Of a DNA stretch of 64,000 bases, positions 16,248 through 25,332 are shown in pieces. Position numbers and translations under genes: made by a program. Origin of the DNA: Jannaschia pagri (GTDB lineage Bacteria; Pseudomonadota; Alphaproteobacteria; Rhodobacterales; Rhodobacteraceae); NCBI RefSeq assembly GCF_019655435.1, contig NZ_BPFH01000001.1:930001-994000 (forward strand). The letters are read 5' to 3'. Position 1 is the first letter of the stretch; each line of letters starts with the position of its first letter. The notes under the pieces were generated by a model. That model saw nothing but the letters and a program-made list of their open reading frames with translations, was not told the DNA's origin and did no database searches.

Positions 16248-17186
16248 ATGAAACATATCGCATTGGCGACCCTGATGGCAGCCACGGCCCTGCCCGCCCT
16301 GGCCGAAGACGTGAAGGTCATCGGCGTCTCGATCCCCGCCGCAACCCATGGCTGGGCGGGGGGTATGAACTTCCACGCGCAGGAGGCCGTGAACCGGTTG
16401 GAAGACGTCTATCCGGGCCTCGATTTCGTGTTGGCCACCGCGTCGGACCCGTCGAAACAGGTCAATGACATTGAGGACATGCTCGCCACCCGCAACATCA
16501 GCGCGCTTGTGGTCCTGCCCTTTGAATCCGAGCCGCTGACCGGCCCCGTGGCCGCCGTGGCCGACAGCGGCGCTTGGGTAACCGTCGTTGACCGGGGCCT
16601 GGCGCAGGAGGGGATCGAGGACCTCTATGTGGCGGGCGACAACCCGGGCTTTGGTCGGGTCTCCGGCGAGTACATGGTCGAGGCCATGCCCGACGGTGGC
16701 AAGATCGTCGCCCTGCGCGGCATCCCAACCACCATCGACAACGAGCGGGTCGAAGGTTTCCAAGCCGCCATCGAAGGCTCCGGCATTGAGATCGTGGGCA
16801 TGGAGCACGGCAACTGGAACCGCGACGACAGCTTCACCGTGATGCAGGACTTCCTGTCCAAGCACCCGCAGTTGGACGCCGTCTGGGCCAGCGATGACGA
16901 TATGGCCATCGGTGTCTTGGCGGCAATCGAGGCCGCCGGTCGCGATGACATCCAGTTCGTTTTGGGCGGCGCGGGCATGAAAGAGATGATCAAACGCACC
17001 GCAGACGGCGATGCGATGATCCCAGCCAATGTCACCTATCCGCCCTCGATGATCGCCACGGCGATTGAGATGACGGCGGTGGGCATGACCTCCACCGCGC
17101 CGGTGGCGGGGACCTTTACCATCGGGTCCGTCCTGGTCACCCAGGACAACGCCATGGACTTCTACTACCCGGACAGCCCGTTCTGA
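16248..17186 (+). CDS. CUT2 sugar ABC transporter periplasmic binding protein
   Basis: This 312-aa Peripla_BP_4 family protein has a Sec signal peptide (MKHIALATLMAATALPALA-ED). RbsB-like elements follow: GVSIPAATHGWAGG, ATASDPSKQVNDIEDML, GDNPGFGRVSGEYM and the hinge region AVWASDDDMAIGVLAAIEAAG. A strong GGGAGG site precedes ATG 16248. Unusually for such operons the binding protein is last. A GC hairpin follows at 17207. Confidence 0.92.
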   Translation: MKHIALATLMAATALPALAEDVKVIGVSIPAATHGWAGGMNFHAQEAVNRLEDVYPGLDFVLATASDPSKQVNDIEDMLATRNISALVVLPFESEPLTGPVAAVADSGAWVTVVDRGLAQEGIEDLYVAGDNPGFGRVSGEYMVEAMPDGGKIVALRGIPTTIDNERVEGFQAAIEGSGIEIVGMEHGNWNRDDSFTVMQDFLSKHPQLDAVWASDDDMAIGVLAAIEAAGRDDIQFVLGGAGMKEMIKRTADGDAMIPANVTYPPSMIATAIEMTAVGMTSTAPVAGTFTIGSVLVTQDNAMDFYYPDSPF

Positions 17187-17206
17187 GCGAGACTCACAAG
17201 GCCGAT

Positions 17207-17228
17207 GGGGCCGCCCCCGGGCGGCCCC
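17207..17228 (+). terminator. GC-rich perfect hairpin ending the sugar operon
   Basis: A perfect inverted repeat with 10-bp arms (GGGGCCGCCC / GGGCGGCCCC) and a 2-nt loop lies 20 nt after the binding-protein stop. No T-tract follows, so it may be a 3'-end stabilising structure or a Rho-dependent end rather than a classical intrinsic terminator. Confidence 0.5.
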
Positions 17229-17304
17229 TCACACACCGATGGATGCCCGTTGATGCGTCACATTGGGCGATGCGGACAGAGATTGCCCGAACTCTCCGCA
17301 GGGA

Positions 17305-17321
17305 TTGAACCAAATGGTCAA
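17305..17321. promoter_or_regulatory. Imperfect inverted repeat upstream of the BMP gene
   Basis: TTGAACCAAATGGTCAA is an imperfect inverted repeat (TTGA-CCA / TGG-TCAA). It lies about 60 bp upstream of the BMP-family start, just ahead of a TTGACTT that could be a -35 element. It is a candidate operator for the nucleobase-uptake operon; the regulator is not in the window. Confidence 0.3.
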
Positions 17322-17382
17322 TTGTCTTGACTTAGGGTTAGGATGATCGAACCCTCGGGGCGATATCTGCCGGAGAAGCCAA

Positions 17383-18384
17383 ATGCCCCACCCCACTCGT
17401 CGCCACCTCCTCTGCGGAGCAGCCGCCATCGCCTTGGTCGCTGCCCTTCCCGCCGTCGCTGACGGTCACGGGCCGCTCAAAGTCGCGGGGATCTACACCG
17501 TGCCGGTGGAACAACAATGGGTCAGCCGCATCCACAAGGCCGCCGAAGCCGCTGCCGCACGGGGCGACATCGAATACACCTTTACCGAAAATGTCGCGAA
17601 CACCGACTACCCCCGCGTGATGCGCGAATACGCCGAGCAGGGCATGGACATGATCGTGGGTGAGGTGTTCGGCGCCGAAGCCGAGGCCCGCGAAGTGGCC
17701 GCCGACTATCCTGACACCGCGTTCCTGATGGGATCCTCGTTCAAAGAAGACGCCGCGCTGCCGAACTTTGCCGTCTTCGACAATTACATCCAGGACGCAG
17801 CCTATTTGTCCGGGATCATTGCGGGGTCCATGTCCGAGAGCGGCAACATCGGCATGGTCGGCGGCTTCCCCATCCCAGAAGTGAACCGCCTGATGCATGC
17901 CTTCATGGCGGGCGTGCGCGAAATGAAGCCAGAGGCGACCTTCCAGGTCAGCTTCATCGGCTCCTGGTTCGATCCGCCCAAGGCCAAGGAAACGGCCTTT
18001 GCCATGATCGAGAACGGCGCCGACGTGATGTATGCGGAACGCTTTGGCGTGTCGGACGCGGCCCAGGAGCGGGGCATTCTGGCCATCGGCAACGTCATCG
18101 ACACCCAGGCCGATTATCCCGAAACGGTTGTCGCCTCGGCGATTTGGCATTTTGAACCGACCCTGGATGCGGCCATTGCCGCCGTGAAAGCGGGGGAGTT
18201 CACGGCCGCCGACTACGGTCGATACAGCTTCATGGATCGGGGCGGGTCGTCCCTGGCGCCGCTCGGGACGTTTGAAGGCAAGGTTCCCCAGGCGGCCCTC
18301 GACTTGGTTGCCGAGCGGGAAGCGGCGATCAAAGCGGGCGACTTCGCCGTGGACATCAACGACGATGAGCCGACGTCCTCTTAA
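17383..18384 (+). CDS. BMP/PnrA-family ABC transporter substrate-binding protein
   Basis: The 333-aa periplasmic protein begins with a twin-Arg-containing signal (TRRHLLCGAAAIALVAALP, cut near AVA-D). The BMP fold shows in KVAGIYTVPVEQQWVSRIH, EVFGAEAEAREVAADYPDT, FDNYIQDAAYLSGIIAGSMS, GNIGMVGGFPIPEVNRLMHAF and SFIGSWFDPPKAKETA. Family members bind purine nucleosides or related bases. The operon supports this: two-domain ATPase, two permeases and a cytosine-deaminase-like enzyme follow on the same strand. Confidence 0.9.
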   Translation: MPHPTRRHLLCGAAAIALVAALPAVADGHGPLKVAGIYTVPVEQQWVSRIHKAAEAAAARGDIEYTFTENVANTDYPRVMREYAEQGMDMIVGEVFGAEAEAREVAADYPDTAFLMGSSFKEDAALPNFAVFDNYIQDAAYLSGIIAGSMSESGNIGMVGGFPIPEVNRLMHAFMAGVREMKPEATFQVSFIGSWFDPPKAKETAFAMIENGADVMYAERFGVSDAAQERGILAIGNVIDTQADYPETVVASAIWHFEPTLDAAIAAVKAGEFTAADYGRYSFMDRGGSSLAPLGTFEGKVPQAALDLVAEREAAIKAGDFAVDINDDEPTSS

Positions 18385-18432
18385 CGGGGCTGCCCCGGGT
18401 CTGCGGGCGCGGGATTCGTTCCCGCGCGCAGG

Positions 18433-18470
18433 CTGGGGCTCTGCCCCAGACCCCGGCATATTTTGGGAAC
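18433..18470. repeat. Dispersed REP-like element, copy 1
   Basis: GGGGCTCTGCCCC hairpin core followed by GACCCCGG and an AT-rich tail (CATATTTTGGGAAC). The same arrangement occurs at 55264-55314. It sits in the 139-bp gap between the BMP gene and its ATPase, together with a second GC hairpin just upstream (18385-18430), so it interrupts an operon. Confidence 0.65.
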
Positions 18471-18523
18471 ATCGAACATAAGGGCCTGTCCCTTCCGTTA
18501 AGGGTAACGCCCGGAGAGTTTGT

Positions 18524-20026
18524 ATGGCGGACGTGGTCCTGCGCCTGACTGGTGTGACGAAGCGCTTTGGCCCGGTGATCGCGAATGGGGATGTCTCGTT
18601 CGATGTGCACCGGGGCGAAGTGGTGGCGTTATTGGGCGAAAATGGCGCGGGCAAAACGACGCTGATGAACATCCTGTTCGGGCTCTATGCCGCAGACGCG
18701 GGATCGGTCGAATTGTTCGGTCGCGCCCTGCCCCCCGCTGCGCCGCGCGCCGCACTGGATGCCGGAGTCGGCATGGTGCACCAGCACTTCACCCTGGCAG
18801 AGAACCTTAGTGTCCTGGAGAACATCGTCTTGGGCACCCGAGCCCTGTGGTCCCCATCCCTTGGACGGCGCAGGGCCGTAGCGAAAATCGACGCGCTCAT
18901 GGCGGACTACGGTCTGAGGGTCGATCACGGGGCCCGCGTCGCGGACTTGTCCGTTGGGGAGCGGCAACGCGTGGAAATTCTCAAGGCGCTATACCGGGAC
19001 GCGCGCATCTTGATCTTGGACGAGCCGACCGCCGTCCTGACCCCTCAGGAGGCCGAAGACCTCTTCGCGACCCTGCGGACCGCCGTCGCGCGCGGGCTGT
19101 CGGTCATCTTCATCAGCCACAAGTTGCACGAGGTGGCGGCGATTTCGGACCGAGTCGTCGTGCTGCGCCATGGGCGCGTGGTGGCCCAGGCGGCAACCGC
19201 CGAGACGACGCCCCAGGACATGGCGCGCCTGATGGTGGGGGGCGATATTCCAGCACCCAAGCCCCGCCCGGCCAAGCCAGGGGCACCGCGCGTCGACCTG
19301 GTGGGCGTTTCGACGGACGGGTTGCGGAATGTGACCCTGACGCTGCCTGCCGGGCAGATTACGGGGCTTGCCGGGGTGTCGGGCAACGGACAGGGCGCCT
19401 TGGCAGATCTGTTGGCGGGACTCACCGCGCCGACAGCCGGTGAGATGCGCGTGGACGGTCAGGTGCCCACCGATTGGAGCCCGCGCGCGGCCATCGCCGC
19501 CGGGATCGCGCGCATCCCCGAAGATCGCCACGGCACCGGCACGATCGGAGACCTCTCACTGACCGAAAATAGCATGCTGGAGCGCTACGCCGAGGCCCCC
19601 ATGTCGCATGCTGGCTGGTTTGACCACGGCGCGGCGCGGGCCTTCGCCTCGCGGATCATTGAGACCTATGACGTGCGCTGTCCTGGTCCGGAGACGCCCA
19701 TTCGGTTGCTCTCCGGTGGTAATATGCAAAAGCTCATTTTGGGCCGGGTTATGGAGGGCGCGCCGAAGATCATCCTGGCGAACCAGCCCGTGCGTGGCCT
19801 CGACATCGGGGCGCTGACCTATGTGCATAGCCAACTGCTGGCCGCCCGGGATCGAGGCGCGGCGGTCCTTCTGATCTCTGAGGATTTGGACGAAGTGATC
19901 GCCCTGTCGGACGTGATCCATGTGATGTCGGAGGGCCGCGTGTCGCCCGGGTTTGCGCGGGGCGAGATGTCACCGGCGCAGTTGGGTCAATGGATGGCAG
20001 GAGAAGGGTTTGATCGTGCCGCCTGA
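18524..20026 (+). CDS. Nucleoside-type ABC transporter, two-domain ATP-binding protein
   Basis: The 500-aa product fuses two ABC ATPase domains in the NupO/YufO arrangement: Walker A GENGAGKTT, signature LSVGERQRVEI and Walker B ILILDEPTAVLTP in the first; GVSGNGQGAL in place of Walker A, LSGGNMQK signature and IILANQPVRGLDIG in place of Walker B in the second. The second Walker B ends in Gln rather than the catalytic Glu, normal for this subfamily. Downstream permeases at 20095 and 21141 complete the importer. Confidence 0.9.
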   Translation: MADVVLRLTGVTKRFGPVIANGDVSFDVHRGEVVALLGENGAGKTTLMNILFGLYAADAGSVELFGRALPPAAPRAALDAGVGMVHQHFTLAENLSVLENIVLGTRALWSPSLGRRRAVAKIDALMADYGLRVDHGARVADLSVGERQRVEILKALYRDARILILDEPTAVLTPQEAEDLFATLRTAVARGLSVIFISHKLHEVAAISDRVVVLRHGRVVAQAATAETTPQDMARLMVGGDIPAPKPRPAKPGAPRVDLVGVSTDGLRNVTLTLPAGQITGLAGVSGNGQGALADLLAGLTAPTAGEMRVDGQVPTDWSPRAAIAAGIARIPEDRHGTGTIGDLSLTENSMLERYAEAPMSHAGWFDHGAARAFASRIIETYDVRCPGPETPIRLLSGGNMQKLILGRVMEGAPKIILANQPVRGLDIGALTYVHSQLLAARDRGAAVLLISEDLDEVIALSDVIHVMSEGRVSPGFARGEMSPAQLGQWMAGEGFDRAA

Positions 20027-20094
20027 TCCCACTGTCTTGGGCGGGGCAAGACACGTGGGGGCGGCAAGCCGCCACCGCCTGGTAGGGTCCTTTC

Positions 20095-21144
20095 ATGCGG
20101 CTTGAACCGATCCCCGCGCCGTCCTTGACCCGCCAAATCGGCCTGCCGGTCTTGGCCCTGGTGGCTACGGCGCTGTTTGCCATGGGGCTGGCCGCTTTGG
20201 CGGGGGCGGCCCCGGGGGAGGTCGCTTGGCTGGTCGTCAAAGGCGCCGTTGGGTCGAAATTCGCCTTGTTAGAGACGTTGAACCGCGCCACGCCCCTGAT
20301 CTTCACCGGCCTCGCCGTCGCAGTCGCCTTTCGCGCCAAGCTTTGGAACATCGGGGCGGAGGCGCAGCTTTACATGGGGGCCGTTCTGACCGTGGTCCTG
20401 GGCACGGGCCTCCTGGGCTGGCCCGCCGCACTGCTGCTGCCAACCCTTGCCGTGGCCGCGATGATCGCTGGGGCCTGCGCCCTGTTGGTGCCGACGATCC
20501 TCAAGACGCGCTTCGGCGTGGATGAGGTCGTCACCACCCTCTTGCTGAATTTCGTGGCGCTCCTGTTCGTGTCCTACCTGTTGGAAGGTCCGTTGAAGGA
20601 CCCCATGGGCATGGGCTGGCCCAAGTCGCCGCGCCTGATCCCCGAAGCGCGCCTGCCGCGCATTGCTGAGGGGCTGCGCCTGCATTGGGGGTTTGCCCTG
20701 GGGATCATCGCCGCCTGTCTGGTCTGGGTGCTACAAACGCGCACGATCTGGGGCTATGAGATGCGGGCGGTGGGGTTGAACATTAAAGCCGCGCGCTTTG
20801 CGGGGATGCCTGTGAACCGCGTCCTGCTGCGCACGGCGCTCTTGTCTGGGGGGTTGGCGGCGCTTGCGGGGTTTTCCGAGGTCGCGGGGGCCAAGGGATC
20901 GCTGACCTTGGATCTGTCGCCGGGCTTTGGCTACACCGGCATCATCGTCGCGATGCTGGCGCTGCTGCACCCCCTGGGTGTCGTTGTCGCGGCCCTGTTC
21001 GTGGCGGGCATCTTCGTAGGCGCCGACAGCATGAGCCGCGCAGCGAGTGTGCCCACCTACATCGCCGACATTGTCCTTGCGACGGCCCTGTTGGCCATGG
21101 TGCTGGCCATCGGCTTGACACGGCGGAGGGTGCGCTGGACATGA
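20095..21144 (+). CDS. Nucleoside-type ABC transporter permease (NupP-like)
   Basis: The 349-aa inner-membrane protein has many hydrophobic segments. The family motif runs LWNIGAEAQLYMGAV near residue 83, followed by TRFGVDEVVTTLLLNFVALL and FAGMPVNRVLLRTALLSGGLAALAG-type helices. It overlaps the second permease gene by ATGA, and the two form a heterodimeric channel for the BMP-dependent importer. Confidence 0.9.
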   Translation: MRLEPIPAPSLTRQIGLPVLALVATALFAMGLAALAGAAPGEVAWLVVKGAVGSKFALLETLNRATPLIFTGLAVAVAFRAKLWNIGAEAQLYMGAVLTVVLGTGLLGWPAALLLPTLAVAAMIAGACALLVPTILKTRFGVDEVVTTLLLNFVALLFVSYLLEGPLKDPMGMGWPKSPRLIPEARLPRIAEGLRLHWGFALGIIAACLVWVLQTRTIWGYEMRAVGLNIKAARFAGMPVNRVLLRTALLSGGLAALAGFSEVAGAKGSLTLDLSPGFGYTGIIVAMLALLHPLGVVVAALFVAGIFVGADSMSRAASVPTYIADIVLATALLAMVLAIGLTRRRVRWT

Positions 21145-22088
21145 CCGAGATCCTCGACATCCTGCTCAGCGCGTCCTTTTGGGCGGCGGCGATCCGCATC
21201 GCCTCCCCCCTGATCTTCGCCGCCATGGGCGAGCTGATCTGTGAGCGCGCGGGCGTGCTGAACCTCGGGATCGAGGGGATCATGGTCGTGGGGGCCTTCG
21301 CCGGCTGGATGGCAGTCTATGCGGGGGCCGGTCTCTGGATGGGGGTCGGCGTGGCGCTGGTGATGGGGATGGTCTTCGGGGCGGTGCATGCCACGCTGAC
21401 CGTGCCCTTCGGCCTGTCCCAGCATGTGGTCGGTCTGGGGATCACGTTGCTCGCGACGGCGGCCACCTACTACGCCTATCGCATCGCCCTGCCCGAGGTG
21501 ACGAGCCCGCCCAAGATCGACGCCTTCGAGCCTTACACAGTCCCTATCCTTGGCGATCTGCCCCTTTTGGGCGAGGCACTGTTCCAGCAAACTCCGCTCA
21601 CCTACGCCGCCTTTGCAACCGCCGCTCTGACGGCCTTCGTGCTGTTCCGCACGCCCCTTGGCCTGGCCCTCCGCGCGGCGGGCGAGAACCCGGCCTCCGT
21701 GGCGGCCCAGGGCCTGTCGGTCACGGGTCTGCGGATGGGCGCCGTCATCGTTGGGTCCGGTTTGATGGCGGTGGGCGGCGCCTTCCTCACCATGTCCGCC
21801 TTCGACAGTTTCTTCTTTGAGATGGTGAACGGACGGGGCTGGATCTGTATCGCGCTGGTGGTCTTTGGCGCATGGAAGCCGGGCAAGACCCTGCTGGGCG
21901 CAATCCTTTTTGCCGCCTTCGATGCGCTGCAAATCCGCCTGCAACAGACACCCATCGGGGCGGATGCGCCCTATCAGGTCTTCCTGATGGCCCCCTATAT
22001 CCTGTCCATCCTGGCGCTGGTCGTCATGTCCCGCCGCGCCTCGGTGCCCGCAGCCCTTATGGTGCCATTCAACAAGGGAGAGCGGTGA
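21141..22088 (+). CDS. Nucleoside-type ABC transporter permease (NupQ-like)
   Basis: The 315-aa permease has the paired-permease signature ICERAGVLNLGIEGIMVVGA near the N-terminus and AAGENPASVAAQGLSVTGLRMGAV in the cytoplasmic loop. It overlaps both neighbours: ATGA with the upstream permease and TGATG with the amidohydrolase, so all are translated as one unit. Confidence 0.9.
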   Translation: MTEILDILLSASFWAAAIRIASPLIFAAMGELICERAGVLNLGIEGIMVVGAFAGWMAVYAGAGLWMGVGVALVMGMVFGAVHATLTVPFGLSQHVVGLGITLLATAATYYAYRIALPEVTSPPKIDAFEPYTVPILGDLPLLGEALFQQTPLTYAAFATAALTAFVLFRTPLGLALRAAGENPASVAAQGLSVTGLRMGAVIVGSGLMAVGGAFLTMSAFDSFFFEMVNGRGWICIALVVFGAWKPGKTLLGAILFAAFDALQIRLQQTPIGADAPYQVFLMAPYILSILALVVMSRRASVPAALMVPFNKGER

Positions 22089-23356
22089 TGTTCGATCTGA
22101 TCGTGAAGGGCGGCACCCTGCCCGATGGGCGTGTGACCGACATCGGCATCCAAGGCAATACGATTACGGCTGTTGAGGACCTGGGCACCGCCCAAGCGCG
22201 CCATGTGATCGACGCCACCGGAGATCTGGTTTCGCCCCCCTTCGTCGACCCCCACTTCCACATGGACGCGACGCTCAGCTACGGCATTCCCCGCGTGAAC
22301 GCTTCGGGCACGCTGCTGGAGGGCATCGGCCTTTGGGGAGAGCTCAAGCAAGTCGCCACCCAGGACGCAATCAAGGCCCGCGCGCTGGACTACTGCGATT
22401 GGGCGGTCTCCATGGGTCTGCTGGCCATCCGCAGCCACGTAGACACCTGCGACGACACGCTCAAGGGCGTCGAGGCCCTGCTGGACGTGCAAGAGGCGGT
22501 GCGCCCCTATCTCGACCTGCAACTGGTGGCCTTTCCGCAGGACGGTCTGCTGCGCGACCCGACGGCACTGGAAAACACCAAACGCGCGCTGGAGATGGGG
22601 GTGGATGTGGTCGGCGGCATCCCCCATTTCGAACGCACCATGGCAGACGGCGCGACCTCGATCCGTCTGCTGTGTGAGATGGCGGCCGAACTGGGCAAGC
22701 CCGTGGACATGCATTGCGACGAGACCGACGACCCCCTGTCGCGCCACATCGAAACCTTGGCTTATGAGACTCAGCGATTGGGCCTGCAGGGCCGCGTGGC
22801 GGGATCACATCTGACCTCCATGCATTCCATGGACAATTACTACGTCTCCAAGCTGATCCCTCTGATCGCCGAGGCCGAGATCGCGGCCATCCCCAACCCG
22901 CTGATCAACATCGTCCTCCAAGGCCGCCACGACACCTATCCTAAACGCCGGGGGCTGACCCGCGTGCGCGAGATGCTGGCTGCGGGCATTGAGGTCGGCT
23001 GGGGACAGGATTGCGTGCTGGATCCATGGTATTCGCTGGGGACAGCGGACATGCTCGACGTGGCCTTCATGGGCCTTCACGTGGCGCAGATGACCCACCC
23101 GGACGAGATGGCGAAGTGCTTTGACATGGTGACCGGGGCCAACGCCCGCATCCTTGGGTTGCCGGGGTATGGGTTGGAGCCGGGCTGCACCGCCTCCCTC
23201 GTCGTGCTGGATGCCGGCACACCGACCGAAGCCATCCGCCTCCGCCCCGCCCGCCTTTCGGTCATCTCCAAGGGCAAACTGGTCAGCACCCAACCACGGG
23301 GCAACGGAGCCCTGACCCTGCCCAACCGCCCCGATCATGTCACCAGGCGGCATTGA
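22088..23356 (+). CDS. codA: Cytosine deaminase-like amidohydrolase
   Basis: This 422-aa metal-dependent hydrolase is closely similar in layout to E. coli CodA. It has PPFVDPHFHMDATL (ligands H56, H58), VDMHCDETDD (H209, catalytic E212), GSHLTSMHS (H241), NIVLQGRHDTYPKRRGLTRV and GQDCVLDPWYSLGTADML (ligand D308). The residue after the metal Asp is Cys309, where E. coli CodA has Asp314, a position known to tune substrate choice. It is coupled to the importer permease, so it probably deaminates the incoming base. Cytosine is the family default, but a related base is equally possible. Confidence 0.85.
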   Translation: MFDLIVKGGTLPDGRVTDIGIQGNTITAVEDLGTAQARHVIDATGDLVSPPFVDPHFHMDATLSYGIPRVNASGTLLEGIGLWGELKQVATQDAIKARALDYCDWAVSMGLLAIRSHVDTCDDTLKGVEALLDVQEAVRPYLDLQLVAFPQDGLLRDPTALENTKRALEMGVDVVGGIPHFERTMADGATSIRLLCEMAAELGKPVDMHCDETDDPLSRHIETLAYETQRLGLQGRVAGSHLTSMHSMDNYYVSKLIPLIAEAEIAAIPNPLINIVLQGRHDTYPKRRGLTRVREMLAAGIEVGWGQDCVLDPWYSLGTADMLDVAFMGLHVAQMTHPDEMAKCFDMVTGANARILGLPGYGLEPGCTASLVVLDAGTPTEAIRLRPARLSVISKGKLVSTQPRGNGALTLPNRPDHVTRRH

Positions 23357-23462
23357 CCACCTGCGCGCCTGAAGTAACGCATCGCTTTGCTTTTGCTTCG
23401 ATTTGTCATTGCCGTTGAGGCGGTGTGGATAATCGACCGCGACTCAGGCGGGGGTCTGGAGC

Positions 23463-23952
23463 GAAGGAGATCGGCTGAGTTGGGCGCGGTTCTGCGGCCT
23501 CAGCATCTTTGACCCAATGCACAGGACCAAGCCACTGGAGTTCGCAATCCCGATCTCCGGCTACTGATCCCATATCAACATCAACCGGATGCACGAAGCA
23601 TCCGCCACCAGACCATCACCAATGCCGCCCGGCACGACGGCGGACCGCCGCAAAAGGCCCGTCCAGGCCGCCAGTACCGCGCAGGACGTCTGGGCCGATA
23701 GCGCCTACGGATCAGCCGAGAACGAGAGCCCGCTGGCAGCCAACCGCCTGACGAGCCAAGTCCACCGTCAGAAACTACACGGCCGCCCGATGCCCAAGGG
23801 CGCGCCACGCCCCACATCGGCGGTTCGCGCCAAGGTCAAGCATATCGTCACCTAGCAGGAGGACCGAATTCACCTGAAGGTCCGGACAACCGGCCTAGCC
23901 CCTGCGACGACCAGGGTCACGCTGGCCAACGCCTTACGCGTCACCACCCCAG
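23463..23952 (+). pseudogene. Decayed IS5-family transposase relic
   Basis: One reading frame gives successive matches to IS5-type transposases: RLSWARFCGLSIFDP near 23472, FAIPISGY then SHIN near 23541-23580, VWADSAYGSAENESPLA near 23690, RAKVKHIVT near 23829, and VRTTGLAPATTRVTLANALR near 23880-23940. Two in-frame stops (TGA 23565, where a Lys is usual, and TAG 23853) break it. A central segment is missing, and the Glu of the DDE motif in the 'VEHVF' region is Lys. No terminal inverted repeats were recognised. It is inactive and marks a past insertion between the purine and fructose-type transport modules. Confidence 0.7.
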
Positions 23953-24204
23953 AAGCAGCGCCTCAGTTGGGCAGTGCAACCTGACGACAGATCTCAAGAC
24001 CAGGCTAAGCTCACAGACAAACGCGGCCCACCAAAAATCCCCGGGCGAACGCGCCCTCCCCAAATCCAAAAAACCTGGCTACCAGCACAAATCAGAAGGT
24101 CCTCACACGGATCCACCCGCCAAGGAGGGGCACCGGCCCCCTTTCGATGTTCCAAAAATATGCCGTCGCAACCGCTCGACCGGGCACCCCGTGTCCCGAG
24201 CGCG
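23953..24204. other. Gene-free DNA beside the IS relic
   Basis: About 250 bp between the transposase relic and the lacI stop at 24205. No open frame with recognisable similarity and no clear terminator was seen. It is probably decayed insertion DNA. Confidence 0.4.
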
Positions 24205-25215
24205 CTACACCCGCACCGTAGACTCTGCTGCCGTCAACGCTGGCTCCACGGCCACGCGGCGCTCCGCGCCTGCGCCCGCCAAGAGTGCGACGATCATCCG
24301 CGCCGCCTCCTGCCCGATCCGGGCCGGGTGCGGGTCGATGGTGGTCAAGCGCGGCACGCAGATGTCGGCAATCTCATAGGCACCAAAGCCCGCAACGGCG
24401 ATGTCCCCCGGCACCGACAGGCCGCGCCGCGCGCATTCCGTCAAGGCCCCAAAAGCCGACAGGTCTGAAACGCAAACCACCGCATCGGTGTCAGGATGCT
24501 CTTCCAACAGCCGTCCCATGGCCTCGGCCCCCTCGCGCATGGAGATCGGCGGCGTACCGGCCCCGATCAGACGGGACGTCTCCAACCCATGGGCCGCCAT
24601 GGCCGCAAGAAACCCGCGCCGCCGGTCGGCCCCCCGCGTGTCGCCGTCGGTATCGCCACCGATGAAGGCGATCCGCTGGTGACCCTGGGCGACCAAATGA
24701 TCCACCATCGTTCCCATGGTCTCGGCATTGGAAAACCCCACGACGCGGTCCACCGGGTCCTCGGGCAGGTCCCAGGTCTCCACCACTGGAATCCCCGCCG
24801 CGGTCAACAGCCGCCGCGTCCGATCCGTGTGCCGCCCTCCGGTCAGGACGATCGCCTCGGGTCGCCGCTTGAGCAGTTGCTCGACCAGGTATTCCTCTTC
24901 GTGGATGTCGTAGTTCGTGTAGCCCAGCAGGATCTGCAACCCATGCTCCGACAAGACCGGTGTCATGGCCCCCACGGTATCGGCAAAGTTCGCGTTGTTG
25001 AGCGAGGGGATCAGGACCGCGACGAAGTCCGTCTTTTGCGAGCGTAGGTTGGCTGCCGTGCTGTCGTAGACATAGCCCAGCTCATCCGCGACCTTTATGA
25101 TTGCCGCGCGGGTCGCGGGCTTGACCGAGGCATCCTTTTTGAAGGCGCGGCTGACGGTCATCACGGACACGCCCGCCGCCTGGGCCACATCTTTCATTCG
25201 TGCATTGCGCTGCAT
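24205..25215 (-). CDS. LacI-family transcriptional regulator
   Basis: The 336-aa regulator has the helix-turn-helix MKDVAQAAGVSVMTVSRAFK (7-26) and a sensor core (ADTVGAMTPVLSEHGLQILLGYTNYD, VVETWDLPEDPVDRVVGFSN) of the gluconate-repressor (GntR of the LacI family) type. It lies downstream of, and is codirectional with, the FrcBCA-like importer at 25333-28400. A GNTANCGNTANC site 36 nt upstream of its ATG suggests autoregulation. Confidence 0.9.
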   Translation of the reverse strand: MQRNARMKDVAQAAGVSVMTVSRAFKKDASVKPATRAAIIKVADELGYVYDSTAANLRSQKTDFVAVLIPSLNNANFADTVGAMTPVLSEHGLQILLGYTNYDIHEEEYLVEQLLKRRPEAIVLTGGRHTDRTRRLLTAAGIPVVETWDLPEDPVDRVVGFSNAETMGTMVDHLVAQGHQRIAFIGGDTDGDTRGADRRRGFLAAMAAHGLETSRLIGAGTPPISMREGAEAMGRLLEEHPDTDAVVCVSDLSAFGALTECARRGLSVPGDIAVAGFGAYEIADICVPRLTTIDPHPARIGQEAARMIVALLAGAGAERRVAVEPALTAAESTVRV

Positions 25216-25250
25216 GGTCGCTCGTCTTCGCTCCGGTCTGGTTGCCTTAC

Positions 25251-25262
25251 GTTAACGATACC
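25251..25262. promoter_or_regulatory. Operator-like site (GNTANCGNTANC) upstream of lacI
   Basis: GTTAACGATACC, 36 nt upstream of the lacI start at 25215. It is one of six sites with the same spaced TA-CG-TA pattern between 25.2 and 31.4 kb, and on the opposite strand it differs by one base from the site at 28453-28464. Confidence 0.55.
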
Positions 25263-25332
25263 TTTGGCGCGATGCAAAAGGGGCCGGACGCGACGGTCCG
25301 GCCCCTCTTTCGGTGCGCCAAGGGGGAGAGGC

